Positions 24,127 through 32,874 of a stretch of 37,658 nucleotides of DNA are shown in pieces. Origin of the DNA: Actinomycetota bacterium. GTDB taxonomy: Bacteria > Actinomycetota > Actinomycetes > JACCUZ01. Each line of letters opens with the position of its first letter. Position 1 is the stretch's first letter. The stretch is from the NCBI GenBank assembly GCA_030841025.1, contig JAVEDJ010000015.1, positions 1-37,658 of the forward strand. Reading direction: 5' to 3'. The position numbers and the translations under genes are program-made. The notes beneath the pieces are model-generated. The model did not search any database. It saw only the letters and a program-made list of their open reading frames with translations, and was not told the origin of the DNA.

Positions 24127-25161
24127 ATGACCCTCACTGAGACGGGCTCGCCTGCGGCCGTGCCCGCGGGGACGCCGCCCCTGCTGGAAGTCGACAACCT
24201 GCACGTCGAGTTCCGCACCCGCGAAGGCGTGGCGAAGGCCGTCAACGGCGTGAGCTACGCCATCAACGCGGGGGAGACGCTGGCCGTGCTCGGCGAGTCC
24301 GGCTCGGGCAAGTCCGTGACCGCGCAGGCCATCATGGGCATCCTGGACACCCCGCCCGGCTTCGTCACCAAGGGGTCCATCCGCTACCAGGGTGACGACC
24401 TGCTGCAGATGCCCGAGGGCGTGCGGCGCACCTACCGGGGCGAGCATCTCGCGATGATCTTCCAGGACGCGCTGTCGTCGCTGAACCCCGTCTTCAGTGT
24501 GGGCTACCAGATCGCCGAGATGTTCCGGGTGCACCGCGGCATGTCGCGGTCCGACGGCATGAAGAAGGCCCTCGAGCTGATGGAGCTGGTGAACATCCCA
24601 GCCGCGCGCGAACGGGTCAAGGACTATCCCCATCAGTTCTCCGGCGGTATGCGCCAGCGCATCATGATCGCCATGGCGATCGCACTCGACCCCGAGGTGC
24701 TCATCGCGGACGAGCCGACCACGGCGCTCGACGTGACCGTCCAGGCGCAGATCATGGCACTGCTCAAGGAGCTGCAGCGCGAGCGCGACATGGGCTTGAT
24801 CCTCATCACGCACGACCTGGGTGTCGTCGCCGACGTGGCGGACAAGATCGCCGTGATGTACGCCGGCCGCATCGTCGAGCGCGCCCCCGTCTACGACATC
24901 TACGCCCGGCCGGCGCACCCGTACACCGAGGGCCTGCTGGCCTCCATCCCCCGAGTGGACATGAAGGGGCAGGAGCTGTTCGCCATCAAGGGCATACCGC
25001 CGAGCCTGATGCGCATCCCGCCGGGGTGCCCCTTCAACCCGCGCTGCGGCTACGCCCGGGACATCTGCCGCGAGCAGGACCCGCCGAACTACCCCGTGGG
25101 CGATGCGCATGACAGCGCCTGCCACTTCTGGGAGGAGGTCGTCGATGGCACCCGCCGGTGA
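24127..25161 (+). CDS. Peptide ABC transporter ATPase, DppD/OppD type
   Basis: This 344-aa cytoplasmic protein powers peptide import together with the next gene product. Walker A is GESGSGKS, the signature is FSGGMRQR, Walker B is [13 protein letters not shown] and the H-loop is THDLG. The C-terminal extension with [20 protein letters not shown] and SACHFW is the oligopeptide-transporter domain, whose four cysteines bind an iron-sulfur cluster in studied relatives. ATG 24127 lies 14 bases after the dppC stop. It overlaps the next ATPase gene by 17 bases, so the two ATPases are made together. Confidence 0.96.
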   Translation: MTLTETGSPAAVPAGTPPLLEVDNLHVEFRTREGVAKAVNGVSYAINAGETLAVLGESGSGKSVTAQAIMGILDTPPGFVTKGSIRYQGDDLLQMPEGVRRTYRGEHLAMIFQDALSSLNPVFSVGYQIAEMFRVHRGMSRSDGMKKALELMELVNIPAARERVKDYPHQFSGGMRQRIMIAMAIALDPEVLIADEPTTALDVTVQAQIMALLKELQRERDMGLILITHDLGVVADVADKIAVMYAGRIVERAPVYDIYARPAHPYTEGLLASIPRVDMKGQELFAIKGIPPSLMRIPPGCPFNPRCGYARDICREQDPPNYPVGDAHDSACHFWEEVVDGTRR

Positions 25162-26239
25162 GGCCGTGCTCGAGGTCCGGGACCTGGTCAAGCACTTCCC
25201 CCTGACCCAGGGCATCGTGCTGCAGCGCCAGATCGGCGCCGTCAAGGCGGTCGATGGTGTGTCCCTGGACCTTCACAAGGGCGAGACGCTCGGCGTGGTG
25301 GGTGAGTCCGGCTGCGGCAAGTCGACCCTGGCCAAGCTGCTCATGGTGCTCGAGCGCCCGACGGCCGGCCAGGTCAAGTTCAACGGCGAGGACATCTACT
25401 CGCTCAAGGGCAAGGCCTTCAAGGCCATGCGTCGCAACATCCAGATCGTGTTCCAGGACCCTTACTCCTCGCTCAACCCGCGCATGACGGTGGGTGACAT
25501 CGTCGGGGAGCCGTTCGACATTCACCCCGAGGTGGCGCCGCGCAGGGACCGGCGGCGCAAGGTCCAGGAGCTGCTCGAGGTGGTCGGGCTGAGTCCCGAG
25601 CACATCAACCGCTACCCCCACCAGTTCTCCGGCGGTCAACGCCAGCGGATCGGCATCGCGCGCGGTCTCGCTCTGCGCCCTGACGTCATCATCTGTGACG
25701 AGCCGGTGTCCGCGCTCGACGTGTCCGTCCAGGCGCAGGTCATCAACCTGTTCGAGAACCTGCAGTCCGAGTTCAACCTGTCGTACATCTTCATCGCTCA
25801 CGACCTGTCGATCGTGCGCCACATCTCCGACCGCGTCGCGGTGATGTACCTCGGCAAGATCGTCGAGATCGGCGACGAGAGCCAGATCTACGGCGCCCCC
25901 TCGCACCCCTACACCCAGGCACTCCTGTCGGCCGTGCCGATTCCCGACCCGACCCAGCGCGACCGCAAGACCCAGATCGTGCTGCAGGGCGACGTGCCGA
26001 GCCCCGCCAACCCTCCGTCGGGCTGCCGGTTCCGCACGCGGTGCTGGAAGGCGCAGGACATCTGCGCCACCGAGGAGCCCCTGCTCACGATCCGGCCCGG
26101 CATCTCGCACCCGAGCGCCTGCCACTTCGCGGAGCAGGCTCAGATCGTCGAGACCCACGACGCGGAAGAGTTCGGCCTCAATCAGCCCGTACCGACACCC
26201 GACGACGACGACCTGGTGGAGCCCGGCACGCTCCCGTAG
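25145..26239 (+). CDS. Peptide ABC transporter ATPase, DppF/OppF type
   Basis: The second ATPase (364 aa) pairs with the DppD-like protein. Walker A is GESGCGKST, the signature FSGGQRQR, Walker B VIICDEPVSALDV and the H-loop AHDLS. The oligopeptide C-terminal domain has CRFRTRCWKAQDIC and SACHF, again with four cysteines. ATG 25145 is preceded by AGGAGG at 3 bases, so I trimmed 14 residues from the ORF-track start, which is inside dppD. An acidic Pro-rich tail of about 25 residues ends the protein. It is last in the operon; its stop lies only 4 bases from the stop of the convergent S9 peptidase gene. Confidence 0.96.
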   Translation: MAPAGEAVLEVRDLVKHFPLTQGIVLQRQIGAVKAVDGVSLDLHKGETLGVVGESGCGKSTLAKLLMVLERPTAGQVKFNGEDIYSLKGKAFKAMRRNIQIVFQDPYSSLNPRMTVGDIVGEPFDIHPEVAPRRDRRRKVQELLEVVGLSPEHINRYPHQFSGGQRQRIGIARGLALRPDVIICDEPVSALDVSVQAQVINLFENLQSEFNLSYIFIAHDLSIVRHISDRVAVMYLGKIVEIGDESQIYGAPSHPYTQALLSAVPIPDPTQRDRKTQIVLQGDVPSPANPPSGCRFRTRCWKAQDICATEEPLLTIRPGISHPSACHFAEQAQIVETHDAEEFGLNQPVPTPDDDDLVEPGTLP

Positions 26240-26243
26240 GCGC

Positions 26244-28388
26244 TCAGCGATCGAGGGCGCGGTGCAGCCATTCGACCTGCAGGCGCAGCAGGTTCTCGGT
26301 GACGACCTCCTGTGGGGTCATGTGCGTGACCCCTGACAGTGGCAGTACGTCGTGCGGTGCGCCGGCCGCGAGCAGCGCCGACGACAGCCGCAGGGTGTGC
26401 GCCGCCACGACGTTGTCGTCGGCCAGCCCGTGGATGATCAGTAGCGGCCGGCGCAGCTTCGGGGCGTCGTCCAGCAGCGAGTTCCGGTCGTAGACGTCAG
26501 GATTCTTCGAGGGCAGGCCCAGGTAGCGCTCGGTGTAGAAGGTGTCGTAGAGCCGCCAGTCGGTCACGGGCGCGCCGGCGACAGCAGCGTGGAAGACGTC
26601 CGGTCGCCGCAGCACCGCCAGCGCCGACAGGTAGCCGCCGTACGACCAGCCGCGGATGGCGACCCGCGACGTGTCCAGGTCGGGGTACTCGTCCGCGACC
26701 GCCTGCAGGGCCTCGACCTGGTCGTCGAGCGTCACCGTGGCGAACTCGTGGTGCACGGCGCGATCCCATTCCGGTCCGCGTGCACCGGTGCCCCGCCCGT
26801 CGGCGACGACGACGGCGAAGCCCTGGTCGGCGAGCCACTGGGCCTCGAGCCACCGGTCGTGGGTCTTGAGAACCCGTTGCGCGTGCGGGCCGCCGTACGG
26901 GTCCATCAGCACCGGCAACCGCGTGCCTGGAACGTGTCCGTGGGGAAGCACGACACCGACGCACAGCCCGCGCGGACCCACGCGCAACAGCCGCGGCGCG
27001 GCGTCCAGCACCGGCACGTCCGCTCGTGACGCGACCGTCGCCACCTCGGCTCCGTCGCGCAGCACCTGCACCTGGACACCGGACTTCTCGAGCGTGCGGC
27101 GGACGACGACGACCGTGCCCGCGGCGCCGGTGCCGACATGGTGACCACCCGGGGACGTCAGCCGGGTGACGCTGCCGTCGAGCGATGCGCGCCACAGGTG
27201 CTGCTCGGTCGGGTCATCCGTGCCCCCGAACAGCACGCCGTCGTCGTCCACCGCGACGACGTGCGAGACCTGGAGGTCGGGGGGAGTCACGATCTCGTCG
27301 CCGAATGCCAGCCGGCGCGCGCCGTCGCGGTCGACCGTCATGAGCAGGCGTCCGTCGGGCAGCCAGCCGGGAGTGCCGGTCACGACGTCGACCCATGTGT
27401 CGTCGTGCACCTCCCGCACCACCCGCGTCGTACCCGTGGCAGGGTCGACGGCGAGAACACGCGCGTCGCGCTGGTCACGGCTCATGACGAGGAGCAGGGG
27501 GTCACCGTGCCCGGTCCACTCGGCAGCGACGAGATAGGGGTGCTCGGTGCCGTCCCAGGCCACGTCGATGCGCGACCCGTCGAGGCCGAGCAGGTGCAGG
27601 GAGACTGTGGCGTTGGGCGTGCCCGCGGCGGGATAGGCGATCTCGGCCGGCTCCGAGGCCGGGTTGGCGGGATCGGCGATGTGCCAGCGCTGCACCGGCG
27701 ACTCGTCCACCCGCGCTGCCAGGAGGGCGCTGCCGTCCGGTGCCCACCAGTAACCGCGGAACCGGTCCATCTCCTCGGCGGCCACGAACTCGGCCAGGCC
27801 CCAGGTCACGTCGTCGCCGTCGGGCTCGGCGAGGGCTCTTCCGTCGGCGCCGTCGATGCGTACGACGTGCAGGGCGCCGGCGCCTGCGTAGGCGGCCCAC
27901 TCACCCGTGGGGTCCGGCCGTGGGTCGATGACCGGCCCGGTGGCCGGCAGCTCGCGCGTGCCGCCGCCGCCGGTGTCGGTCACCCACAGTCGGCTGGACA
28001 GGGCGAAGGCGGCCACCGAGCCGCTGCGGTCGGTGGCATAGCCGACGATGCCCGAGGAGGCCTCCCGCGACCGCTCTCGGCGCGCCCGCTCGGCCGCCGA
28101 CAGCTCCTCGTCGCCGGCCGACAGCAGTTCTCGCGGGTCGACGAGCAGCTGCTCCCGGCCGGTGGCCAGGTCCAGGGCCCACAGCAGCCCGACGGGGTCG
28201 GTGCCGCTCTCGGAGCGGACGAACAGCACTCGGCTGCCGGCCGCTGCGAGGCCGATGTTCCGCGGCAGGCCGCGCGTGAACCGCTGCGTGCGTGCGCTCT
28301 GGCGCGGATAGGACAGCTCCGACGACGCGGCTGTTGCATCGGCCCCGTGGGTGGCGGTGGACGTGGGGCTCGGGGACGAGAAGGACAT
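26244..28388 (-). CDS. S9-family dipeptidyl peptidase-like serine peptidase
   Basis: The 714-aa product is a prolyl-oligopeptidase/DPP-IV-type enzyme with no secretion signal, so it should act in the cytoplasm on short peptides. The N-terminal ~440 residues form the beta-propeller (DPP-IV N-terminal domain), with [20 protein letters not shown] carrying the double Glu that binds the peptide amino end. The C-terminal alpha/beta hydrolase has the nucleophile in GWSYGGYLS, the Asp in HGLADDNV and the His in GVTHMT. ATG 28388 (or 28400) is chosen because upstream residues to 28550 run into mshB; neither has a strong ribosome-binding site. It converges on the peptide transporter operon, so it may digest imported peptides; that is inferred from location and activity class. 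Confidence 0.93.
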   Translation of the reverse strand: MSFSSPSPTSTATHGADATAASSELSYPRQSARTQRFTRGLPRNIGLAAAGSRVLFVRSESGTDPVGLLWALDLATGREQLLVDPRELLSAGDEELSAAERARRERSREASSGIVGYATDRSGSVAAFALSSRLWVTDTGGGGTRELPATGPVIDPRPDPTGEWAAYAGAGALHVVRIDGADGRALAEPDGDDVTWGLAEFVAAEEMDRFRGYWWAPDGSALLAARVDESPVQRWHIADPANPASEPAEIAYPAAGTPNATVSLHLLGLDGSRIDVAWDGTEHPYLVAAEWTGHGDPLLLVMSRDQRDARVLAVDPATGTTRVVREVHDDTWVDVVTGTPGWLPDGRLLMTVDRDGARRLAFGDEIVTPPDLQVSHVVAVDDDGVLFGGTDDPTEQHLWRASLDGSVTRLTSPGGHHVGTGAAGTVVVVRRTLEKSGVQVQVLRDGAEVATVASRADVPVLDAAPRLLRVGPRGLCVGVVLPHGHVPGTRLPVLMDPYGGPHAQRVLKTHDRWLEAQWLADQGFAVVVADGRGTGARGPEWDRAVHHEFATVTLDDQVEALQAVADEYPDLDTSRVAIRGWSYGGYLSALAVLRRPDVFHAAVAGAPVTDWRLYDTFYTERYLGLPSKNPDVYDRNSLLDDAPKLRRPLLIIHGLADDNVVAAHTLRLSSALLAAGAPHDVLPLSGVTHMTPQEVVTENLLRLQVEWLHRALDR

Positions 28389-28412
28389 GGTGGGCAACAT
28401 ATCCCGCGCCGA

Positions 28413-28418
28413 TAGGCT
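28413..28418 (+). promoter_or_regulatory. Leaderless-type -10 element TAGGCT for mshB
   Basis: TAGGCT fits the actinobacterial -10 consensus TANNNT, and ends 8 bases before the mshB ATG, so transcription would start at or next to the start codon. No ribosome-binding site precedes that ATG, which fits a leaderless mRNA. Confidence 0.6.
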
Positions 28419-28426
28419 CTTCAGAC

Positions 28427-29446
28427 ATGACGACAATGCCCGACGGACCGCTCGCCGAGGAGCCGGAGGCACGCCCCTCCAGCCCGGAGGAAGCCGTGCT
28501 CCGGGAAGCCGAGTCGGTCCTCGAGGACGTCGCCCCCGAGGCCGAGGCATCGATGGACGTTCTCGACTCGCCCCGTCGTCTGCTGCTGGTGCATGCCCAT
28601 CCCGACGACGAGACGATCGGCAACGGCGCCACCATGGCCCGCTACGCCGCGTCCGGAACCCACGTCACCCTGGTCACCTGCACGCTGGGCGAGGAGGGCG
28701 AGGTCCTGGTCCCCGAGCTGACCGCGCTGGCCGCCGACCAGGAGGACGGTCTCGGCCAGCACCGCGTGGGCGAGCTCGCGACCGCGATGGAGGCGTTGGG
28801 GGTGACCGACCACCGGTTCCTCGGCGGTCCGGGACGCTTCCGGGACTCGGGGATGATGGGGTTGCCCACGAACGACCGTCCCGACTGCTTCTGGCAGGCC
28901 GATGTCGACGAGGCGGCTCGGCTGCTCGTCGAGGTGGTGCGTGAGGTGCGCCCGCAGGTCCTCGTCACCTACGACGAGAACGGGGGCTACGGCCACCCCG
29001 ACCACATTCAGGCGCACCGGGTCGCCATGCGCGCCTTGGAGATGGCGGCTGACCCCCAGGTCCGCGATGGTGAGCCGTGGCAGGTGGAGAAGGTCTACTG
29101 GAACGCCATTCCCGACTCGTGGCTCCGCGAGGGCATGCGCCGGCTCCGCGAGGCCGGCGACGAGACGACGTTCGAGGGGATGGACCCCGAGGGAGAGCTG
29201 CCGATGGCGACGCCCGACGAGCTGGTGACCACTGCGGTGGACGCCACCGATTTCGTCGACGCCAAGCTCGCCGCGATGCGCGCCCACGCCACCCAGATTG
29301 CCGTCGACGGCCCGTTCTTCGCGCTGTCGAACAATCTCGGCAACGCCGTCTGGGGCGTCGAGCACTACCGGCTGGTGCGGGGTGAGGTGGCCGGTGACCG
29401 GGACCAGAACGGTCGCGAGACAGACCTGTTCGGCGGGCTGGACTAG
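28427..29446 (+). CDS. mshB: Mycothiol biosynthesis deacetylase MshB
   Basis: This 339-aa zinc enzyme removes the acetyl group from GlcNAc-inositol, a step in making mycothiol, the main thiol of actinobacteria. [24 protein letters not shown] holds the zinc ligands His58 and Asp61, and [15 protein letters not shown] holds the third ligand; [11 protein letters not shown] and the [19 protein letters not shown] end favour MshB over the amidase Mca. I used ATG 28427 because a leaderless-type promoter fits it exactly. This adds an acidic, probably disordered N-terminal tail of about 45 residues; ATG 28553, preceded by GAGG, would give the usual length. The divergent S9 gene starts 27-39 bases away, so their promoters must overlap. 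Confidence 0.9.
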   Translation: MTTMPDGPLAEEPEARPSSPEEAVLREAESVLEDVAPEAEASMDVLDSPRRLLLVHAHPDDETIGNGATMARYAASGTHVTLVTCTLGEEGEVLVPELTALAADQEDGLGQHRVGELATAMEALGVTDHRFLGGPGRFRDSGMMGLPTNDRPDCFWQADVDEAARLLVEVVREVRPQVLVTYDENGGYGHPDHIQAHRVAMRALEMAADPQVRDGEPWQVEKVYWNAIPDSWLREGMRRLREAGDETTFEGMDPEGELPMATPDELVTTAVDATDFVDAKLAAMRAHATQIAVDGPFFALSNNLGNAVWGVEHYRLVRGEVAGDRDQNGRETDLFGGLD

Positions 29447-29502
29447 AGGGGTCCGCCGGCGGCTACCGGCTTGTCCGGTTCGTCCATGCCGGACTGGGCT
29501 GA

Positions 29503-29648
29503 ACGGGTGACGCGCTCGTCGCATACGGGTGAATGGGTGCGCGTGGAAGACGACCGGCCGCGCGGCCAGTGAGACTGACCGCAGATGCTCGTCCGCCAAG
29601 ACATGGATCGGCAGGACCCGCGCCGGAGTTGATGCTCCGAACGGGTGA
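29503..29648 (+). repeat. Three copies of ACGGGTGA upstream of the FtsH-like gene
   Basis: The octamer ACGGGTGA occurs at 29503, 29525 and 29641 in the 282-bp gap between mshB and the FtsH-like gene. The first two start 22 bases apart, about two helical turns. A GGCCGCGCGGCC palindrome lies between copies two and three at 29556-29567. Possible regulator-binding sites; the octamer also occurs once in a coding region near 6544. Confidence 0.4.
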
Positions 29649-29728
29649 ACCCGGTCATCTCGTCGTTCGTTCGACCCGACGAGTCGTCCCGCGCGGAAAG
29701 CGCGACGCGACGAAGGGCTGGAGGGGCT

Positions 29729-31708
29729 GTGAGCAAGGAACACGCAGAGGTGGGGGCCGCACGGACAGGGTCGATCGAGCCGGAGGGCCTCGACCTGCCG
29801 ATGCGGGACGCCAACAACGCCGACGTCGGCGCGAGCCGGGAGCGACTGCGTCGCAAGCGTCTGCGCGGGCTCGCGGTCGTCCTCGGTGCTCCGACCGCCT
29901 TCCTGTGGTGGCGCATCCTCAGCGGTGACCCGATCAACTTCTTCCAGCTGCCCAGCATCGACCCGCTGATCCTCGTCCCGTCGCTGTTCTTCGTGCTCCT
30001 GGCGGTGGTCCTGCTCGGCCAGTTCGCGTTCACCGGCCGCTCGCCGCACGTCACCTACCGTCCCGAGCAGATCGAGACCCGCCTGGCCGACGTCAAGGGG
30101 ATCGACGCCGTCAAGGAGGACGTCGTCCGGTCGCTCAACCTGTTCCTGGCGCACAAGACATTCGCCAGCGAGATGGGCGGTACGCCGCGGCGCGGGCTGC
30201 TGTTCGAGGGTGCGCCCGGAACCGGGAAGACCTACCTGGCCAAGGCGATGGCCAATGAGGCGGGCGTGCCGTTCCTGTTCGTCTCGGGCACGTCGTTCCA
30301 GTCGATGTTCTACGGAGCCACCGCCAAGAAGATCCGGTCCTACTTCAAGGCACTGCGCAAGGCGGCGCGGCAGGAGGGCGGGGCCATCGGTTTCATCGAG
30401 GAGATCGACGCGATCGCCATGGCACGCGGTGGTCTCAGCACGACCGCCATGCCCGGCGTGGCCCGAGCCACCCACGGCATGTCCACGCTCAACTGTGGCG
30501 GCCTGACCGGTCTGCCCGCCGGTTACGCCCACGCGGCCGGCAGCATCACGCACCCGACGACGATGTCCGAGGGCGTCGGCGGCGTCGTCAACGAGCTGCT
30601 GGTCCAGATGCAGTCCTTCGACGAGCCGACCGGCATGCAGAAGGTCCAGTCCAAGATGGTGGACCGCCTCAATCTCTACCTGCCGCCGCACCGCCAGCTG
30701 CGCCGTCCGCAGCCGCCGTCGACGAACGTGCTGCTCATCGCGGCCACCAACCGTGCCGACAACCTCGACCCCGCCCTGCTGCGCCCGGGTCGCTTCGACC
30801 GCCGCCTGACCTTCGAGCTGCCGGCCAAGGCCGGGCGTCGTACCCTCATCGATCACTTCCTTGCGACCAAGGCGCACGTTCCCGAGCTCGACGACGACGA
30901 GCGACGCGACGCCCTCGCCGGCGTGACGCAGGGTTATACCCCGGTGATGATCGAGCACCTCTTCGACGAGGCGCTCGTCAACGCCGTACGCCGCGGTGTG
31001 AAGGCCATGTGCTGGGCCGACGTCGAGAAGGCCCGGCTGGTCGAGGAGGTCGGCATGGGTCAGCCGGTCGCCTACACCGACCACGAGAAGCGCCTCATCG
31101 CCACCCACGAGGCCGGGCACGCCACCGTTGCGTGGCTCGTCGCCCCCGAGCGACGTCTGGAGGTCCTCACGATCATCAAGCGGCGCGAGGCCCTGGGGAT
31201 GCTGGCGCACGGTGACCGTGACGACGTCTACACCCGGTCCCGCGCCGAGATGACCGCCCTCATCCAGATCGCGATGGGCGGCCAGTGCGCGGAGGAGATC
31301 TTCTTCGGCGATGTGTCGACCGGCCCCGGTGGCGACCTGCTCTACGCCACCAACGTGGCTGCGGAGATGATCGGGTCCTGCGGGATGGTCGACACGCTGG
31401 TCTCCTACGCCGCCATCCAGAACAGTGCGTTCTCCGACACCAACATCGTCGGGCGGGTGCTGACCGACGCCGAGGGCCGGGCCCGGGTGGAAGAGCTGCT
31501 GCAGAAGCAGAAGGTCGTGGTCGCGGGCCTGCTCGAGAGCAACCAGCATCTGGTCGCGGCCCTGCGCGACGCGCTGATCGACCGCCACGAGCTCATCGGC
31601 AGCGAGATCACCGACATCCTGACGACGGCACAGCTCGCCGGCCCGGGGCCCGACGTGATCGACCTGCGCCACAACCTGTCCGCGCGGCCTCTCGACCCGC
31701 CTGTGTAG
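29729..31708 (+). CDS. FtsH-like AAA membrane metalloprotease, divergent
   Basis: The 659-aa product resembles FtsH, the membrane-bound ATP-dependent protease. Two membrane segments lie near residues 46-66 and 78-102. The AAA domain has Walker A GAPGTGKT (about 162-169) and the second region of homology ATNRADNLDPALLRPGRFDR. The protease domain has HEAGH (460-464) and a distal Asp in GGDLLYAT near residue 535, so zinc binding looks intact. Two oddities: Walker B reads FIEEID where FtsH has FIDEID, and about 80 extra residues, rich in Gly, Thr and Met, sit between Walker B and the second region of homology. GTG 29729 follows GGAGGGG; the ORF-track start is 28 residues earlier without support. 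It is probably a specialised paralogue, not the housekeeping FtsH. Substrates unknown. Confidence 0.85.
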   Translation: MSKEHAEVGAARTGSIEPEGLDLPMRDANNADVGASRERLRRKRLRGLAVVLGAPTAFLWWRILSGDPINFFQLPSIDPLILVPSLFFVLLAVVLLGQFAFTGRSPHVTYRPEQIETRLADVKGIDAVKEDVVRSLNLFLAHKTFASEMGGTPRRGLLFEGAPGTGKTYLAKAMANEAGVPFLFVSGTSFQSMFYGATAKKIRSYFKALRKAARQEGGAIGFIEEIDAIAMARGGLSTTAMPGVARATHGMSTLNCGGLTGLPAGYAHAAGSITHPTTMSEGVGGVVNELLVQMQSFDEPTGMQKVQSKMVDRLNLYLPPHRQLRRPQPPSTNVLLIAATNRADNLDPALLRPGRFDRRLTFELPAKAGRRTLIDHFLATKAHVPELDDDERRDALAGVTQGYTPVMIEHLFDEALVNAVRRGVKAMCWADVEKARLVEEVGMGQPVAYTDHEKRLIATHEAGHATVAWLVAPERRLEVLTIIKRREALGMLAHGDRDDVYTRSRAEMTALIQIAMGGQCAEEIFFGDVSTGPGGDLLYATNVAAEMIGSCGMVDTLVSYAAIQNSAFSDTNIVGRVLTDAEGRARVEELLQKQKVVVAGLLESNQHLVAALRDALIDRHELIGSEITDILTTAQLAGPGPDVIDLRHNLSARPLDPPV

Positions 31709-31745
31709 GCCGGCACGGGCAGGCCGACAACGCGGTCGGTCTGCG

Positions 31746-31751
31746 TAACCT
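31746..31751 (+). promoter_or_regulatory. Possible leaderless -10 element TAACCT
   Basis: TAACCT fits TANNNT and ends 6 bases before GTG 31758, in the 49-bp gap after the FtsH-like gene. Transcription would begin at or beside the GTG, giving a leaderless mRNA; this supports that start over GTG 31752. Confidence 0.5.
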
Positions 31752-31757
31752 GTGCGG

Positions 31758-32165
31758 GTGCCCGCGCTCGTTCGTGTGATCGTGCACGGCACTGCGTTCC
31801 TCGCAGGTGTCGCGGCAGGTGGGCTCGGGTCCTTCGTGCAGGGCTACCTCTGGCACGGGCTTCCCGTCGGCCTGCTGGTCGCGCTCGCGCTGTCGGTCGC
31901 GGTGTTCAGCGCCGCCGGGCTCATGCTGGGCGCGCGCAGCGGCGCGCTGGCTGCGACGGCGGGGTGGCTGCTCGCCGTCCTCTACCTGTCGCTCCGGCGC
32001 CCCGAGGGCGACCTGATCGTCCCCGCCTCCACGCTCGGCTACTGCTGGCTCTTCGGCGGCACCCTCCTGGCGGGCGCGGCCATCGCCGTCCCCTCCGCAC
32101 TGTGGGCTGCCGCCGGCAACCGCTCGGGGGGGCAGCCTTCAGGGAGCGCGCCCTCCGGTCGATGA
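31758..32165 (+). CDS. DUF6113-like membrane protein
   Basis: This 135-aa protein has four hydrophobic helices, near residues 6-28, 34-54, 58-76 and 90-113, and ends in a hydrophilic Gly/Ser/Pro tail. The sequence LSLRRPEGDLIVPASTLGYCWLFGG between helices 3 and 4 resembles DUF6113, a small actinobacterial membrane family that I recall lying next to mshB in other genomes. The start GTG 31758 is chosen from its spacing to TAACCT. Its TGA overlaps an ATG in another frame, and the CheW-like gene begins 7 bases later. The function is unknown; here the FtsH-like gene sits between it and mshB. Confidence 0.7.
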   Translation: MPALVRVIVHGTAFLAGVAAGGLGSFVQGYLWHGLPVGLLVALALSVAVFSAAGLMLGARSGALAATAGWLLAVLYLSLRRPEGDLIVPASTLGYCWLFGGTLLAGAAIAVPSALWAAAGNRSGGQPSGSAPSGR

Positions 32166-32172
32166 CCAGTGC

Positions 32173-32754
32173 ATGGCTGGCCTTGACGGTGCACCGCACC
32201 TCGTCTCCGCCGGCCTCCTCCCCGAGCGGCACCTGAGCTCGGCCGGCTCCGCGCCGGCGCCGGCGCCGGCCGCGGAGGAGCTCGCCGCGTCCGGGGGCGT
32301 CCTGCTGCGTCTGGGCGGCTCCCGCTTCGTCGTCGACATGGCCGACGTCGCCGAGGTCGCCGCTCTGCCATCGGCGACCCGGCTGCCCGGGGCTCCACCA
32401 TGGCTGGCCGGTGTCGCCAACTGGCGCGGTCGCGTGCTCCCGCTGCTGGACGTACGCAGTCTCGTCGGCGCGCCCGTGACCCCCCTCGCATCCAGTGCCC
32501 GGCTCGTGGTCATCGCAGGCGGCGGGCAGGGCGGGCAGAGCGAGCTCACCGCCGGGCTGGTGGCCGAGGCGGTCCCCGGTGTGTACGACGGCGCGCTCGA
32601 CGTCCTTGCGGCCCCGCCGGCCACGTTGCCGGCACAGGCGGCGCAGGTCGTCCGCGGTCAGGTCGCCGACGCCCTGGGGCCGATCGCCGTCCTCGACGTC
32701 GCGGCTTTGCTCAGGCTGCGCGAGCTGGTCGACCGCCGCAGGCACGGCAGCTGA
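32173..32754 (+). CDS. CheW-like chemosensory coupling protein
   Basis: The 193-aa product carries a CheW domain, the adaptor that links receptors to the CheA kinase. From about residue 38, VLLRLGGSRFVVDMADVAEV, WLAGVANWRGRVLPLLDVRSLVGAP and GPIAVLDVAALL follow the CheW beta-barrel pattern; the NWRG turn is the receptor/kinase contact region. The first ~37 residues are an extra Ala/Pro-rich segment with an APAPAPA run encoded by a repeated GCGCCG hexamer. ATG 32173 has no strong ribosome-binding site, and GTG or ATG codons further in could be used instead. It is the first gene of the chemosensory cluster, 7 bp after the DUF6113-like gene, with 120 bp before the receptor gene. Confidence 0.85.
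   Translation: MAGLDGAPHLVSAGLLPERHLSSAGSAPAPAPAAEELAASGGVLLRLGGSRFVVDMADVAEVAALPSATRLPGAPPWLAGVANWRGRVLPLLDVRSLVGAPVTPLASSARLVVIAGGGQGGQSELTAGLVAEAVPGVYDGALDVLAAPPATLPAQAAQVVRGQVADALGPIAVLDVAALLRLRELVDRRRHGS
32251..32270 (+). repeat. GCGCCG hexamer tandem repeat inside the CheW-like gene
   Basis: Three tandem GCGCCG units encode the alternating Ala-Pro linker of the CheW-like protein. Unit gain or loss would keep the frame and change linker length. Confidence 0.6.
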
Positions 32755-32874
32755 GCGGGGCGCACGCGCGTACGCGAACCCCCGTTCGGCCTACAGATGC
32801 GGTCCCGTTGGACCGATGCCACGAGTGCGTGTCGTGTCCCTCGCGGCGCGCATCGTTCCGGCTGGAGGCCTTCG

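Noticed and set aside
28421-31792. 1123-aa minus-strand ORF
   Set aside because: It runs antisense through mshB and the FtsH-like gene, which have clear catalytic motifs. Its sequence is His/Gly/Asp/Arg-rich with no domain.
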